DNA of 64,000 bases from Ephydatia muelleri (Eukaryota; Porifera; Demospongiae; Spongillida; Spongillidae): contig JABACO010000047.1 of NCBI GenBank assembly GCA_013339895.1, positions 62,001 through 126,000 of the forward strand, given 5' to 3'. The notes below the pieces were generated by a model that searched no databases, was not told where the DNA came from, and saw only the letters and a list, made by a program, of their open reading frames with translations. Shown in pieces: positions 22,004 through 32,800 of the stretch (position 1 is the stretch's first letter; every line of letters begins with the position of its first letter). Both the position numbers and the translations under genes were made by a program.

Positions 22004-23164
22004 ATGGGCGACCCCAATCCCAACCAATTTAGTGTATTTTTACAAGGCATAGAGGCATCATTCACTGTTGTACCCGTGGCAACCAACGAAACAGAATTTC
22101 AAAAAACTACCATCAAGGAGCTAAAGACTAAGATCGTCGCATTGCGTCCCGAGCTTACGGTCGACTCTTTACGCTTGTTATTTGCAGGAAAGCAGTTGGA
22201 AGAACTAGATGATAACAAACAAGCATGCACGCTAGAGTCCTACAACATCCGTGGAAAATCAACGATTCATGCTGTTCTTCGAATGCGCGGAGGGACCACT
22301 CGTGACAAAATTCCAAGACCTGCGTCTCCTAACGATAAGGTGCACAGCCTAAGCGACATTTCTCTGAAGTTTACTACGTTGAAGCCAGACTGTATCGATC
22401 CCTTTCCCGACCCTGAAGCGCCTCCACGAGTGGAAATGTCTTGCGGACACGCCGTAGATCCCAACTCTCTCACAGTGTACTGCCGCAGCATAGTCGACCA
22501 AAATCATTTTGAAATGTTCTGTCCAGCGATTGTTGACGCCACGACAAACAAGCAATGTAAGACGGTGTGGGAATACGTAGAAGTACGCCAGGTAGCGCTA
22601 CTTAACGAGGACGAGTGCCGTTGGTTCGAAAGTAAGATCGCAGAGCGAGCAGCGCAGCAGTATTGCGACATGAAGGAATGTCCCGGGTGTCGGTCGTTTG
22701 CGGAGCGGGATGACCTCCATAATCTGCGAGTCCGCTGTACCATATGCAGCAAGAAGAAAGGCTCCAACTACGACTTCTGTTGGCAGTGTTTGCACGAATG
22801 GTCTGGCCCAACCACTTCCTCTGTGAAATGCGGCAGGGCCGAATGCGAGCATCCTGATATGCCATCTATACGCGACGCTCCTGACATGACGCTTAACGGA
22901 AAGTCAGTTCCCAACAGGCGAGCGTGTCCTACCTGTGGTAAGATTGCGGAGCACAACGGAATAGGGTGCAAAATGATTATGTGCACACGATGTAAGAAAG
23001 AATTTTGCTTCCTTTGTCTTCTTCTAAAAGAAGACTGCCTTCAAACTGGTTCATACAATCATGTGTGCAAGAAACCTGTCGCTGCAAAACAAACTGTTAT
23101 TCCAACTTGGCCACGGTCTTCTACATCCAAAGCACCACCGAAGTCCTCTTGCATAATCAATTAA
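22004..23164 (+). CDS. Ubiquitin-like plus RBR-type E3 ligase-like protein, 386 aa
   Basis: Single exon from ATG in GTGATGGGCGAC. Residues 1 to about 92 form a ubiquitin-like domain (LRLLFAGKQLEE, then STIHAVLRMRGG). A cysteine/histidine-rich half follows: an atypical first RING (MSCGHAVDPNSL...FCPAIV) lacking the usual leading CxxC, a canonical IBR (CDMKECPGC...CTICSKKKG...CWQC), and RING2 (CPTCGKIAEHNGIGC, MCTRCKKEFCFLC) whose NGIGC cysteine is placed like the catalytic cysteine of RBR E3 enzymes. Such enzymes pass ubiquitin through a thioester on RING2. The order UBL-RING1-IBR-RING2 recalls parkin, but the wording is nearer a family of uncharacterised animal proteins. It ends SSCIIN, close to a CaaX box. 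A TATATATAA run at about 21945 may be the TATA element. Confidence 0.88.
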   Translation: MGDPNPNQFSVFLQGIEASFTVVPVATNETEFQKTTIKELKTKIVALRPELTVDSLRLLFAGKQLEELDDNKQACTLESYNIRGKSTIHAVLRMRGGTTRDKIPRPASPNDKVHSLSDISLKFTTLKPDCIDPFPDPEAPPRVEMSCGHAVDPNSLTVYCRSIVDQNHFEMFCPAIVDATTNKQCKTVWEYVEVRQVALLNEDECRWFESKIAERAAQQYCDMKECPGCRSFAERDDLHNLRVRCTICSKKKGSNYDFCWQCLHEWSGPTTSSVKCGRAECEHPDMPSIRDAPDMTLNGKSVPNRRACPTCGKIAEHNGIGCKMIMCTRCKKEFCFLCLLLKEDCLQTGSYNHVCKKPVAAKQTVIPTWPRSSTSKAPPKSSCIIN

Positions 23165-24185
23165 TATTTCGTCACCTGTAAGTGTATATATGTTATTGTG
23201 TCCGGCCAATTTATACTCATGCATGTACACTCTTTGCCACTGCCATGCAATAATTTTATTAATCTCACTATACAAAATAATACATATGTACACGTACATG
23301 TATAAGCAGGAACGAATTCATCACTTCTAATACAGATGCAATTTGATTCTTCAGGTATATATACACATGTAGCTGTGATTGGGATATGCTAGCTGGTATG
23401 ATAATGCAATGTTAGTGGGAGGTCACTTGTGACAAGCTGGTTGATATGTGATGATATAGGAGCAGTGGAGGCCTGTCAGTGTTCAATATGCATGCACATA
23501 ATGGCCATATATAGTCAGGTAGTATAACAGATTGCTTTCAGACATGAGAGCTGTGTTATCGGTAATGGTTGCAGAAACTCTTCTACTAGGCCTGCTGTGG
23601 TTTATCAGATATCAAACCACCAGCAGGCCTATGAGAAAGAGTTTGTGCAGCCGTGACTAGCTCTCATGTCTACAAGACATGGTACAATCTCGTATACTAC
23701 CTAACCATATGGCTATACTCAAGCAGGGTTCTAGAATTGGCAGGCAAGTAGAATAAGGTCAGGAAGCACCACAATTTTAAATAAGAGAGATATTTTGTTT
23801 GACCAGAGCAGTCTTTGCATACATTTTTCCTCACCGTGTTCTTTTTTTCCCCCTGAGGTGGTGTGGGCCCACCATCCATATATCAAGTAAAATTAGCTGG
23901 TCCGTGTAGAATTATGCATATGTTTTATGTGGTTGCTGACATACTAGTGTTTCATGCCTGGACTGTGGTTATCTAAGTGCCTAGTTACAATGTAATAGTA
24001 ATATTTGTCAAAGTATAATAATAAGTCTCACATGCAGTTTAGTACAGTAATTGGTATTATGAACGATTGCAAATTAGGCCAATTATTTTGCTGTGTCATG
24101 GCAAGGAATCTTACAACCAATGTTACTTCAGAATCCAAAGCACATCGAATGGAACCAATGACTTTGGAATGAACACACTGTAAGG
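23165..24185. other. Intergenic, duplicated in arm 2
   Basis: AT-rich, matches 48620-49480 reversed. Contains a short inverted repeat near 23580-23640 (AGGCCTGCTG...CAGCAGGCCT). No gene. Confidence 0.6.
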
Positions 24186-24189
24186 ATTG

Positions 24190-24430
24190 ACGGAGAACCC
24201 CATTAAAACTGTACAATGGCCTGTTTTGTGAAAATGAATTTTATTGACCTAATTTCATGCACATGAACAACTGTTCAATGACCTGGTTTGTACAAATGAA
24301 TTGTATTGACCTAAGTTCACATGAACTAATACTCACCTGTTCAATAGCCTGTTTTCAAATAAATGCATGGTTCTAGGTTCACGAGGTCATAAGCTCTCCT
24401 GTTCAATGGCCATGCAGTTCTGTATAGCTT
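24190..24430. repeat. Degenerate 70-80 bp tandem repeat
   Basis: Three to four units built on TGTTCAATGGCCTGTTTT, AAATGAATT and TTGACCTAAGTTCA; a mirrored copy is at about 48470-48620. Confidence 0.7.
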
Positions 24431-25128
24431 CCAATTGCACGTTTTATAATGTGTCCAGCTTTGATACGCATGCAGTTTGATGAGGCTCTAAGTTGAATGA
24501 CCAATAATGTATAATATGTTCACATTGTTACATGAATAGTGTGGGCACTGTGGAAGTCCATTTGCAAGGTGGGGCTAATAGGTCACTGGGTTCCGCCGTT
24601 TGGGAATGTGGAGCATGTTCAGCTCCCCTGAAATTGTGCTAGAGTGCTTGGTTCTATACTCTGCAGGTCTAGGTCACTGGCATCATGGCCTGTTTGTGTG
24701 GGGGACTGCTGATCCACCTTGCATAAGAGAGTTAATTAGCTGGTGACTCCTCTGCGCTGTAGGCATGGTTCTATATATTAAAAGTAGTTATATTAATGTG
24801 AAAGGAAGTACTGACATGTAAACAAGTAAATTAGTCATCAAGTTTAGATTGTGGCTATCATGATTTGCATGTGGAAGTTACACGGGGGTGCATGCCCATT
24901 CTGCTTAAAGTGTCAATGTCCTAGGATAAATGGACCCACTTGCCGCTAACACTGGCATGCATATTACATGTCTACAACACTGTACGTATGCATAAAAATA
25001 TAACTGCACTGGTACGTGCATTCAGTCGCCAAAGGAGGCAGCTGACATTATTCAGGCAATAACTACATTGTGCAATAAAATGAATTACGTATGCATTTCA
25101 CATCACTTTGATGGATTCATAAACAGTG

Positions 25129-25446
25129 ATGGGCGACCACGACCCAATTGAATTTAGTGTACTTGTACAAGGCATAGAGGCATCATTCACTGTTGTTCCC
25201 GTGGCAACCAATGAAACTGAATTTAACAAAACTACTATCAAGCAGCTGAAGACTAAGATCGCCACAATACGCTCCGAGCTTACGGTCGACTCTTTACGCT
25301 TGTTATTTGCAGGAAAACAGTTAGAAGAACTGATTGATAATAAACAGGCCGCGACGCTAGAGTTCTACAAGATCCGTGGAAAATCAACGATTCATGCTGT
25401 TGTTCGAATGAAAACCCAATCTACGTCCTCCTGCATAGTCATGTAA
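25129..25446 (+). CDS. Short ubiquitin-like protein with CaaX end, 105 aa
   Basis: Single exon. It matches the ubiquitin-like domain of the 22004-23164 gene nearly residue for residue over about 90 positions (QGIEASFTVVPVATNETEF, LTVDSLRLLFAGKQLEEL, RGKSTIHAVVRMK), including the start context GTGATGGGCGAC, then ends in STSSCIVM followed by a stop. CIVM fits a CaaX prenylation box, so the product is probably membrane-bound, like UBL3/MUB proteins, which also pair a ubiquitin fold with a CaaX end. There is no C-terminal diglycine, so it should not be conjugated like ubiquitin. It looks like a duplicate of the neighbour's first domain carrying a short tail of the same type. Arm 2 lacks it. Confidence 0.8.
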   Translation: MGDHDPIEFSVLVQGIEASFTVVPVATNETEFNKTTIKQLKTKIATIRSELTVDSLRLLFAGKQLEELIDNKQAATLEFYKIRGKSTIHAVVRMKTQSTSSCIVM

Positions 25447-27265
25447 AATAGTGTCATGGAACGTATGTACATTGTATCCGCGTACATGCATGTATGTACA
25501 TGTAGGTATTGTCAACATTTTGTTATTGAGAAATTATAATGTTAATGAAGTACAATGCTTCAACTGCTTCATGCCTGCATGGTGCCTAGTTAATATGCAT
25601 GAGATACGGGTAATCATGGATTATAGTCAGTTCAACTAATGAACCATGAACCTTTACGCGTAAGATTAATTAGGCATGTCTTTCAGAGTATCAGATGAGT
25701 TTCAGTGTGGTATGAGAGGGACTTATGGGATTTGGGGGTTACATGTATGTGGGACGTACGGTGGGGGATTGCGTGTGTGTACATTTAGCATATCGATCCC
25801 TTCGCCGACCTTCCATCCATAGGGCCCATACAGAGTATCCATTTTAAAAAACCTTGGAGTAAGTCCATCAGGATTAATGTGTTTTGATGAGGTGATCTGC
25901 TGTAACTCTCAGACAAATTGGAAGCCCACCCAGTGAATGGTATTGTATAGGACAATTAGGGTCTGGACTTTTCTGTTGTGTGCTGAATAGGTGCCGCTAT
26001 GGTACTAATTATCAGTCTAAAATGGTGGTTAATTTAACTACTAGTTTTGGGTCCTTCAAAGAGTGTGGGTTGCTCCAATTAGTGTTTTCCTTAATTGAAA
26101 TAATTATATCTCAGTAGCCATTCTTTCAAATGATAATAGTCTTTATACCAGAGCTGGTCACCAGACCACTGAAAATGGATCATGTGAAGTTGTGCAATAG
26201 AAGCCACTCAGATAAATGAACTCCCAGAGAAAACTAATGGCTGAGATGTGCTCTTGACAGACCTTGCTTTTCTTATAGAACAATGATTGGCAAAGGCTGG
26301 AAAGGTTCTGCATGCACACTTCATTCTTAGATCCAATAAGCATGATGAAGCATTATATGTTTTTTTTTCATTCTGCGGTATATGTCCTCAAGTGGCGACC
26401 AGCACAACCTGTTGCAGCCATTATATTTGGCATAGCGTCCTCGTGCACATCAATAGCAGACACACCTTTCAGCACACAACAGAAAGGTTCAGACCATACG
26501 TTACTCTGACAACCATAAAGCTCCTCATACATTAATATTGTTGTCCCATACACGCGCGCATGCATGTGTACATGTAGATATGTTTTATAGCAGTTGATAC
26601 TACTTATCCGCGAAAATGGAATAGAGCTTGCCTACCACAGCTAAGCATGGTCTTATTATACATGACAACCGCTTCAACCACAGTCTTCACAATTTTTAAG
26701 CAACCTCAACCGACCGATTGATCTCGAGAAGTTGCAAGTGGTGTTACAGCGCGTAGCAACTTTTTATATAGTGCTTTTACATGTTGACATGTGCCCCAAG
26801 AGAACCCGTCCATGAGAAGCGTTGAATTTAATTATTTCCTATGGCATAAGGTGGGAGGTGTTTCAATTCTTATTTAGGCAGCTTAGGTACCGTAATATTC
26901 TAATTGTATCCACGGATTTGTAATAGTCAGTGAAGCAGCGAAACTGCCGTTATACTAATAGCATGCAAGAAAGGAAACAAGCGTCTTAAGAACGTGATAG
27001 AAACTAAACCACAATTGCAACAGCAGAAGAGGAAAGCTATGACCGGACATAATATCAAACCCAATGGAAAGGGGCAGAAAAAAAAAGCACGCGCAGCGCA
27101 ATTTATGCTAGCAGGTGAGTGTGTATTTCAAATGATGGTGTATATGCAAATGTAGAGCCTCTATTTTAGAACTTTAACTTGTGCATGAGAACCATAGTTA
27201 CATGTAACGACTTTTATGTTTCCGCACAAAACACTTCGCTCAACATATTAACACAGCGCGTTGGT
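25447..27265. other. Intergenic, mostly arm-1 specific
   Basis: No supported gene. About 24950-27045 has no counterpart in arm 2; the match resumes at about 27050 with CCAATGGAAAGGGGCAGAAA. Confidence 0.6.
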
Positions 27266-27289
27266 ATTATTGTACAGTGTAGTGAATGA

Positions 27290-27520
27290 GAGAGTGAGAG
27301 AGAGGGAGGGAGGGAGGGAGGGAGGGCAGGAGGGAGGAAGGAAGGGAGGGAGGGAGGGAGGGAGGAAGGAAGGGAGGGAGGGAGGGAGGAAGGGAGGGTA
27401 GGAGGGATGGAGGGAGGGATGGAGGGAGGGAGGGATGGAGGGAGGGATAGAGGGAGGGATGGAGGGAGGGATGGAGGGAGTGAGCGAGTGAGTGTGTAAG
27501 TGAGTGAGTGAGGAGAGTGA
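27290..27520. repeat. (GGGA)n-type polypurine repeat
   Basis: GGGAGGGAGGGA and GGAAGGAAGG runs. The mirrored (TCCC)n copy at 46975-47130 in arm 2 is shorter. The long Pro/Ser/Leu reading frames over it are artefacts of the repeat. Confidence 0.95.
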
Positions 27521-29354
27521 CAGGGAGAGAGAGGAGAAAGAAAGAGGACATTAGATTGGGACTCATTGACAAAGCAATATTACCAGACAAGGTACACATC
27601 CTAATAATATTGTACAATAACACAAAAGTTCAAAGTCATTTTACACACTAAACTTCTATGGATGGGCTAGACTCCTAAGATTCAGGTCCATTTGATGAAT
27701 ACTCTCAATTGAACCTGCATGAATAGCCTTTCATGGACTCGTCTCCAGTTCTTCACAGGTGGCCATTATACCCTAATAGCACACTGAGACGCATGTAGAA
27801 ATGACTTAAAAACAAATACTACACACCCAGCATTCTAAAATACACACTGCACACCCAAGATTCTTGGTTCCAAGACCACTGCTCAAGAACCATTCAAAAA
27901 GGGATCACCTTTCACATGAGGTTCACGTCCACTTCTGAGGCTAAGATAACAATCCTATGACTACAAACGAAATATAATTGTGGTTAAAACAGCATTCTAA
28001 AAGGCATCCTCTGGAGTTAATAAACCCAAAGCCTTGAAGAAACTGTCATCTTGTCACAGTATGGGGCACTGGATACTGATAAAGCATGAGTGTCATTGAG
28101 CTGCCATGGAGTATACAGATATAACTAAAAACAGACTAAAACAGATGTAGTCTTGTACCCAGACCCACTGCTATTTGGAAAGAGGGTCTGGATAAATTTT
28201 TTACTTTTTTGTGACAGGTGACCTGTGCAATGATTTGAATTTTTTATTATAATAAATGGGTGATGGTCACATGCTCAATTAGGACATCACTCTAGCTGCA
28301 CACAGTGGCGAAGCTAGAGGGGGGGGGGCGGGGCTGGAGGGGGCTTGGCCCCCCCTGTGATTTCAGCTTGTACAGTGATGTCAGTACTTGGCCCCCCCCC
28401 CCTCCACCTACTAACCTATGTGTCAATGTGTACACATGTACATGTGTTTAGCAGCCTGTGTGCCTCCTCTAGTAGCTTTGTAGAATGCGTCACTCATCTC
28501 TTGAAGTTAAATACATAGCGAATACTATTAATCATAATTAGTTGTTCAAATCAACGACATTGTATGTTAGAGAAGCAACATCCAATGCCAAAGTATATTA
28601 ACAAAGGTCGATTCCAGTTTGCTGGTGTTTGTAAGCCCGGAAATGCCCTTCTATCTGACCCGCAGTAGCGTAGCATGATATGCGCATCATTGTATAGGGA
28701 AAACCTGATACGTACACATGTAGTTGATGAAGCTCATTGTATCAAAAGTTGGCGCTGGGCTGTTAAGTGAAATCCGTTCCTCCCTCCTTCATTTTGGATG
28801 GTCTGTATTGGCAAGCTTCCTTGCTGGATGTCCAGCTGCATGGTCACATGTACATGTATAATGGAAGTACAGCATTAGCTTTTTGCTTTTACTAATTATG
28901 TGGCGTGCTCCATGTACCCAGAAACCATTGTTTGTGATTGGGAACTGAACATGGATGTGATTATTTTTTTAAATGTTTGAAATTCCAACAGGCAGGCTGA
29001 TGTTTTTTACATATGAAAATGTCTGGCCTTAAACACTCATTTTTAATTTAATGCTAAAAGTTATAATTTCTATACATTGGAGGGATCAGACCAATCAGTT
29101 TGCTAAATTGCATACTTACAATGTTACATGTACACTTACCAATCCTAGTTAGCCAACACACATTTTTTTCATACCAACGACATCTTGTCCCACTCCATAA
29201 TATTTCATGTGATGCTTTACATGTTTGTGTATTAACTGCATTTCATTCTTCAATCGCTTAAATGCTTTTAGTCCTCGAAATTTGTACCAGTGTGTTGAGC
29301 ATAATTGGCAGATGTTTTGGCAAATTTGGTAAGCTTCATTGTTTATATTATAAT
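27521..29354. other. Intergenic with small element remnants
   Basis: Duplicated in arm 2 up to 27762 only. Contains a CAGACCC inverted pair at 28157-28192 and a G-run/C-run pair near 28320-28400 (GGGGGGCGGGG ... GGCCCCCCCCC) that looks like the end of a decayed element. No gene. Confidence 0.5.
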
Positions 29355-29604
29355 TGGGACAGTTTCCGCGAAAATTGCCCCATGGTTAAAATGTTATAAA
29401 ATGCATCGCGTTTGAATCGCTATAACTTCCCAACGGATAACGCTATCGACTTTCTATTTTCAACACTTCATACTACACCATCTCACTATGAAGTGTTGAA
29501 AATAGGAAGTCGATAGCATTATCCGTTGGGAAGTTATAGCGATCAAACGCGATGCGTTTTTATAACATTTTTACCGTGGGGCAATTTTCGCGGAAACTGT
29601 CCCA
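29355..29604. mobile_element. 250 bp palindromic element, TGGGACAGTTTCCGCG ends
   Basis: Near-perfect inverted repeat (AATTGGGACAG ... CTGTCCCAATT). Same family as 50982-51232 and the rearranged copy at 20577-21090. It lies about 230 bp upstream of the USP start. Confidence 0.93.
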
Positions 29605-29837
29605 ATTGTTATTAACATAATTTATTCACGTAGTCAATTATGCACATAAATCTGAAAATAATGACCATCATAATGTCTGGTGTGTGAGAATGCAATATGA
29701 ATTGAGTGCATTGAGTGTGATAAGTATACGTAATCTTATTATAACTATTAGTGCTATGAGTGTAACATGCATGTATATGTAGCTGTTTTGCATGTATTCA
29801 TTGTGAGTTCTTGGCATATGTGTAAACTAATTCAATC

Positions 29838-32800
29838 ATGACCAAATCTATGCAACATGACTGGACAACAGCAGTTGGAGTAATTTTGACAATAAATATG
29901 TTAGCTGTGCTGTGGGGCAATTCAGCAAAGCCACTTGTAAAGGTAAGCTATCATTAGCAATTTTGACAATGTATACATCTTTTGTGATTTTGTAGGCATC
30001 ATATCATTCTAAAATGTTTAGATTTCGACATGTACCCAGGGTTGATAATATTATTTAAATATTAGTATTGAAAGTCGTTTTTATTGGTACCCTTTATTTC
30101 CCTATAGGGCAGCTCGGGTGTAAAAAAGAAGGTTAAATCTTCAACTAAAACAAAAGCTAGTGCTGATGTGAAAAAACAGATTTATCAACCAGACGGAGAG
30201 CATCAAACCGAACATCTTGATGACATGAGTAGATATTTAAATAAACAAAGTGGGGTGCCTACATGTACAGGCAGCCAAGCAGAACTGGACAAGGACAATA
30301 GTATATGTACTGACGGTAAAATAAATTGCTAGATTAACTGCATATGTAAGCTGAGGAATTTTTTTTCCTAATAGATGTGGATGTGACAAGTACTGTACCT
30401 CAGCCACCTATAAAATGCAATGCAAGGTAAGCATTATTATTCCAAAAACAGTTACTAAGAATATTTCCTAAAGCAGTGTAATATCAGGCCTTCATAATCT
30501 TGGAAACACATGCTACATGAATGCAGCACTCCAATGCCTCATGAGTATCACCAATTTTCGTGAATATATGTGCTCTTTAGAAGGTATCCGCATGATAGAT
30601 ATAGCCTAAATTATTTAATTGTTTTAATTGTTTTAATTTTAGTATCATAAGATGCTAGAGATTTTTTTTTTTAATTCGATCCACAAAAACCAACCAAAAC
30701 ATATCACAAAGGGCAACAAGAATTGTTACTCAATTGTGTATCTACTGGACTATATATGGCTATGGTTGACTATGCTCATATCATCAATAAATAATTTATT
30801 ATCTGTAAGTGCACGTGTACGCAAAGGAACATGCTTGTGGTCTATTCTTTGAATCAGCTACCATGTTAGAAAAAGGTAATTGTCACAGAAGATGCACTTG
30901 CATTTCATTAGATGAATAGTAATCAAATACCAAAATCATTTAGTACAAAAATCTAATAGCCATTTTTTGTTTGAGGTGACGTGAATATGATTAGAAAAAT
31001 ACCTCATCTCACAGTTGCAGTGAGGGTACATGGAATACCAACAATGTAGTAAAACTGCCGATGCTTAGAAAGCTCAGACAACAGAGATAATGCTCACTCG
31101 TTGCCACATTCCAACCTTACAAAAAGTTTCTTTTAGCTTATGGATCTGATATGATAAAATTCGGTTGGATAGAGGTTTATTGCAGTGTGTCTTTGTACTG
31201 TAATGTTAGTGGTTTTAATTTATACATCTTGTGTATAAAGGACACAAAACTATGGAAAGGTGTGCTATTTTACTACATTGTAGCAATTCACATGTACACT
31301 CTACACAAAAACAATCACGTGTATGTAATCACGTGTGTGTTTTATTAACTAGCAGCTCAGATAAATCTGGTTCTCCGTATACTTGGTAGCCCGTAGCCGC
31401 TACACCACTCCCCTCAGAACTGAGATGAAGCGAAGTGGTAAATTAACCTGGCGTCCAGACCTTGTGTGTAAGGGTAAAGGGATGTCTGAAAGGCTGTCAG
31501 GTATATGGGACTGTGTTGAGGTAGGTTGAACCTTCCTTGGAGGTCGTCCTCTGTGTTTGGCCACTGCTACTGGAACTTGAAATTCAGGATCTATATGGGC
31601 GGGTTTTAATCGGTCCACCGAAACAGTATCCTTTCGTCCTCCTATGTCAATTGTAAAGTTTTTTTCACCTGGCTGAAGAACTTTGAAGGGGCCCTCATAA
31701 GGGCGCTGGAGAGGCGTACGATGTGAGTCGCGACGTATATTGAGAGTGTTGCAGGTCAGGTGGGATTGAAATGGGTGTAATCCCATGGTGGGAGGTAGGA
31801 ATGGGAACTAGTTCCTGAACTTGCTCACGGAGACGCTGTAACTCGGAGTTATGATTAGGTTGTGAAGTGTGAGCTGGGAAAAATTCTCCAGGTACCGTGA
31901 CGGGGGCTCCGTAGACCAATTCTGCTGAGGAGCATCCTCCTTTGGGGCGGTGCGAATACCCAAAAGTACCCAAGGCAATTCTTGTGCCCACTGAGGACCT
32001 GTCAGACGGGCGTGTAGGGACGTCTTCAGATGGCGATGGAATCTTTCCACCAGACCGTTGGCTTGTGGGTGGTAGGCCGTGGTATGATGAAGTGTGATCC
32101 CTAACAACTTGGCAACGGATGACCATAACTGTGAAGTGAATTGGGATCCCCGGTCTGTGGACATGTCCATGGGAATCCCAAACGTGAGATCCAATAGTAT
32201 ATGAGGGCCCGAGCACAGGCAAAGGTAGATATGTCATTGAGAGGGACTGCTTCCGGCCAATGAGAGAAACGGTCCACAATTGTCAAAAGATGGGTGAAAC
32301 CATTGGAAGGTGGAAGGGGGCCCACTAGATCCACATGAATGTGGTCAAACCGAAGATGGGGCACATTGAATGTTTCCAAAGGACTCTTGATGTGCGTGTG
32401 GATCTTTGAGCTTTGACATTGGATGCATGTCTTCGCCTAACTCCCCACTTGTGAATTCATACCTTTCCAGATGAATTTGGAGGAAATGAGCTTCCGTGTG
32501 GCTCGTATAGAGGGGTGGGACAGACCATGGATTAGGTCAAAAACTTTACGCCTCCAACTTACGGGCACTACTGGCCTGGCTTGTCCTGTGGATGTATCGC
32601 AAAGGAGTGTAATGCCCTGCTGCCCAAAAGGGACCTCCTTAAACAGTAGGCTGGTAGGGGTAGTCAAGTATGCCTGTATCTCAGGGTCATCTTTTTGGTC
32701 AGCTGCTATGACTGAATAGTCTATTCCTAATTGAACCGAATCCAGGGTAGCTCTGGATAAGAGTCGGCTACTGGGTTGTCCTTGCCTTGGATGTGTTGTA

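Noticed and set aside
27267-27623. Pro/Ser/Leu-rich 118-codon frame (and its arm-2 partner 46850-47176)
   Set aside because: It translates the (GGGA)n repeat; frame retention in both arms reflects duplication of the DNA.
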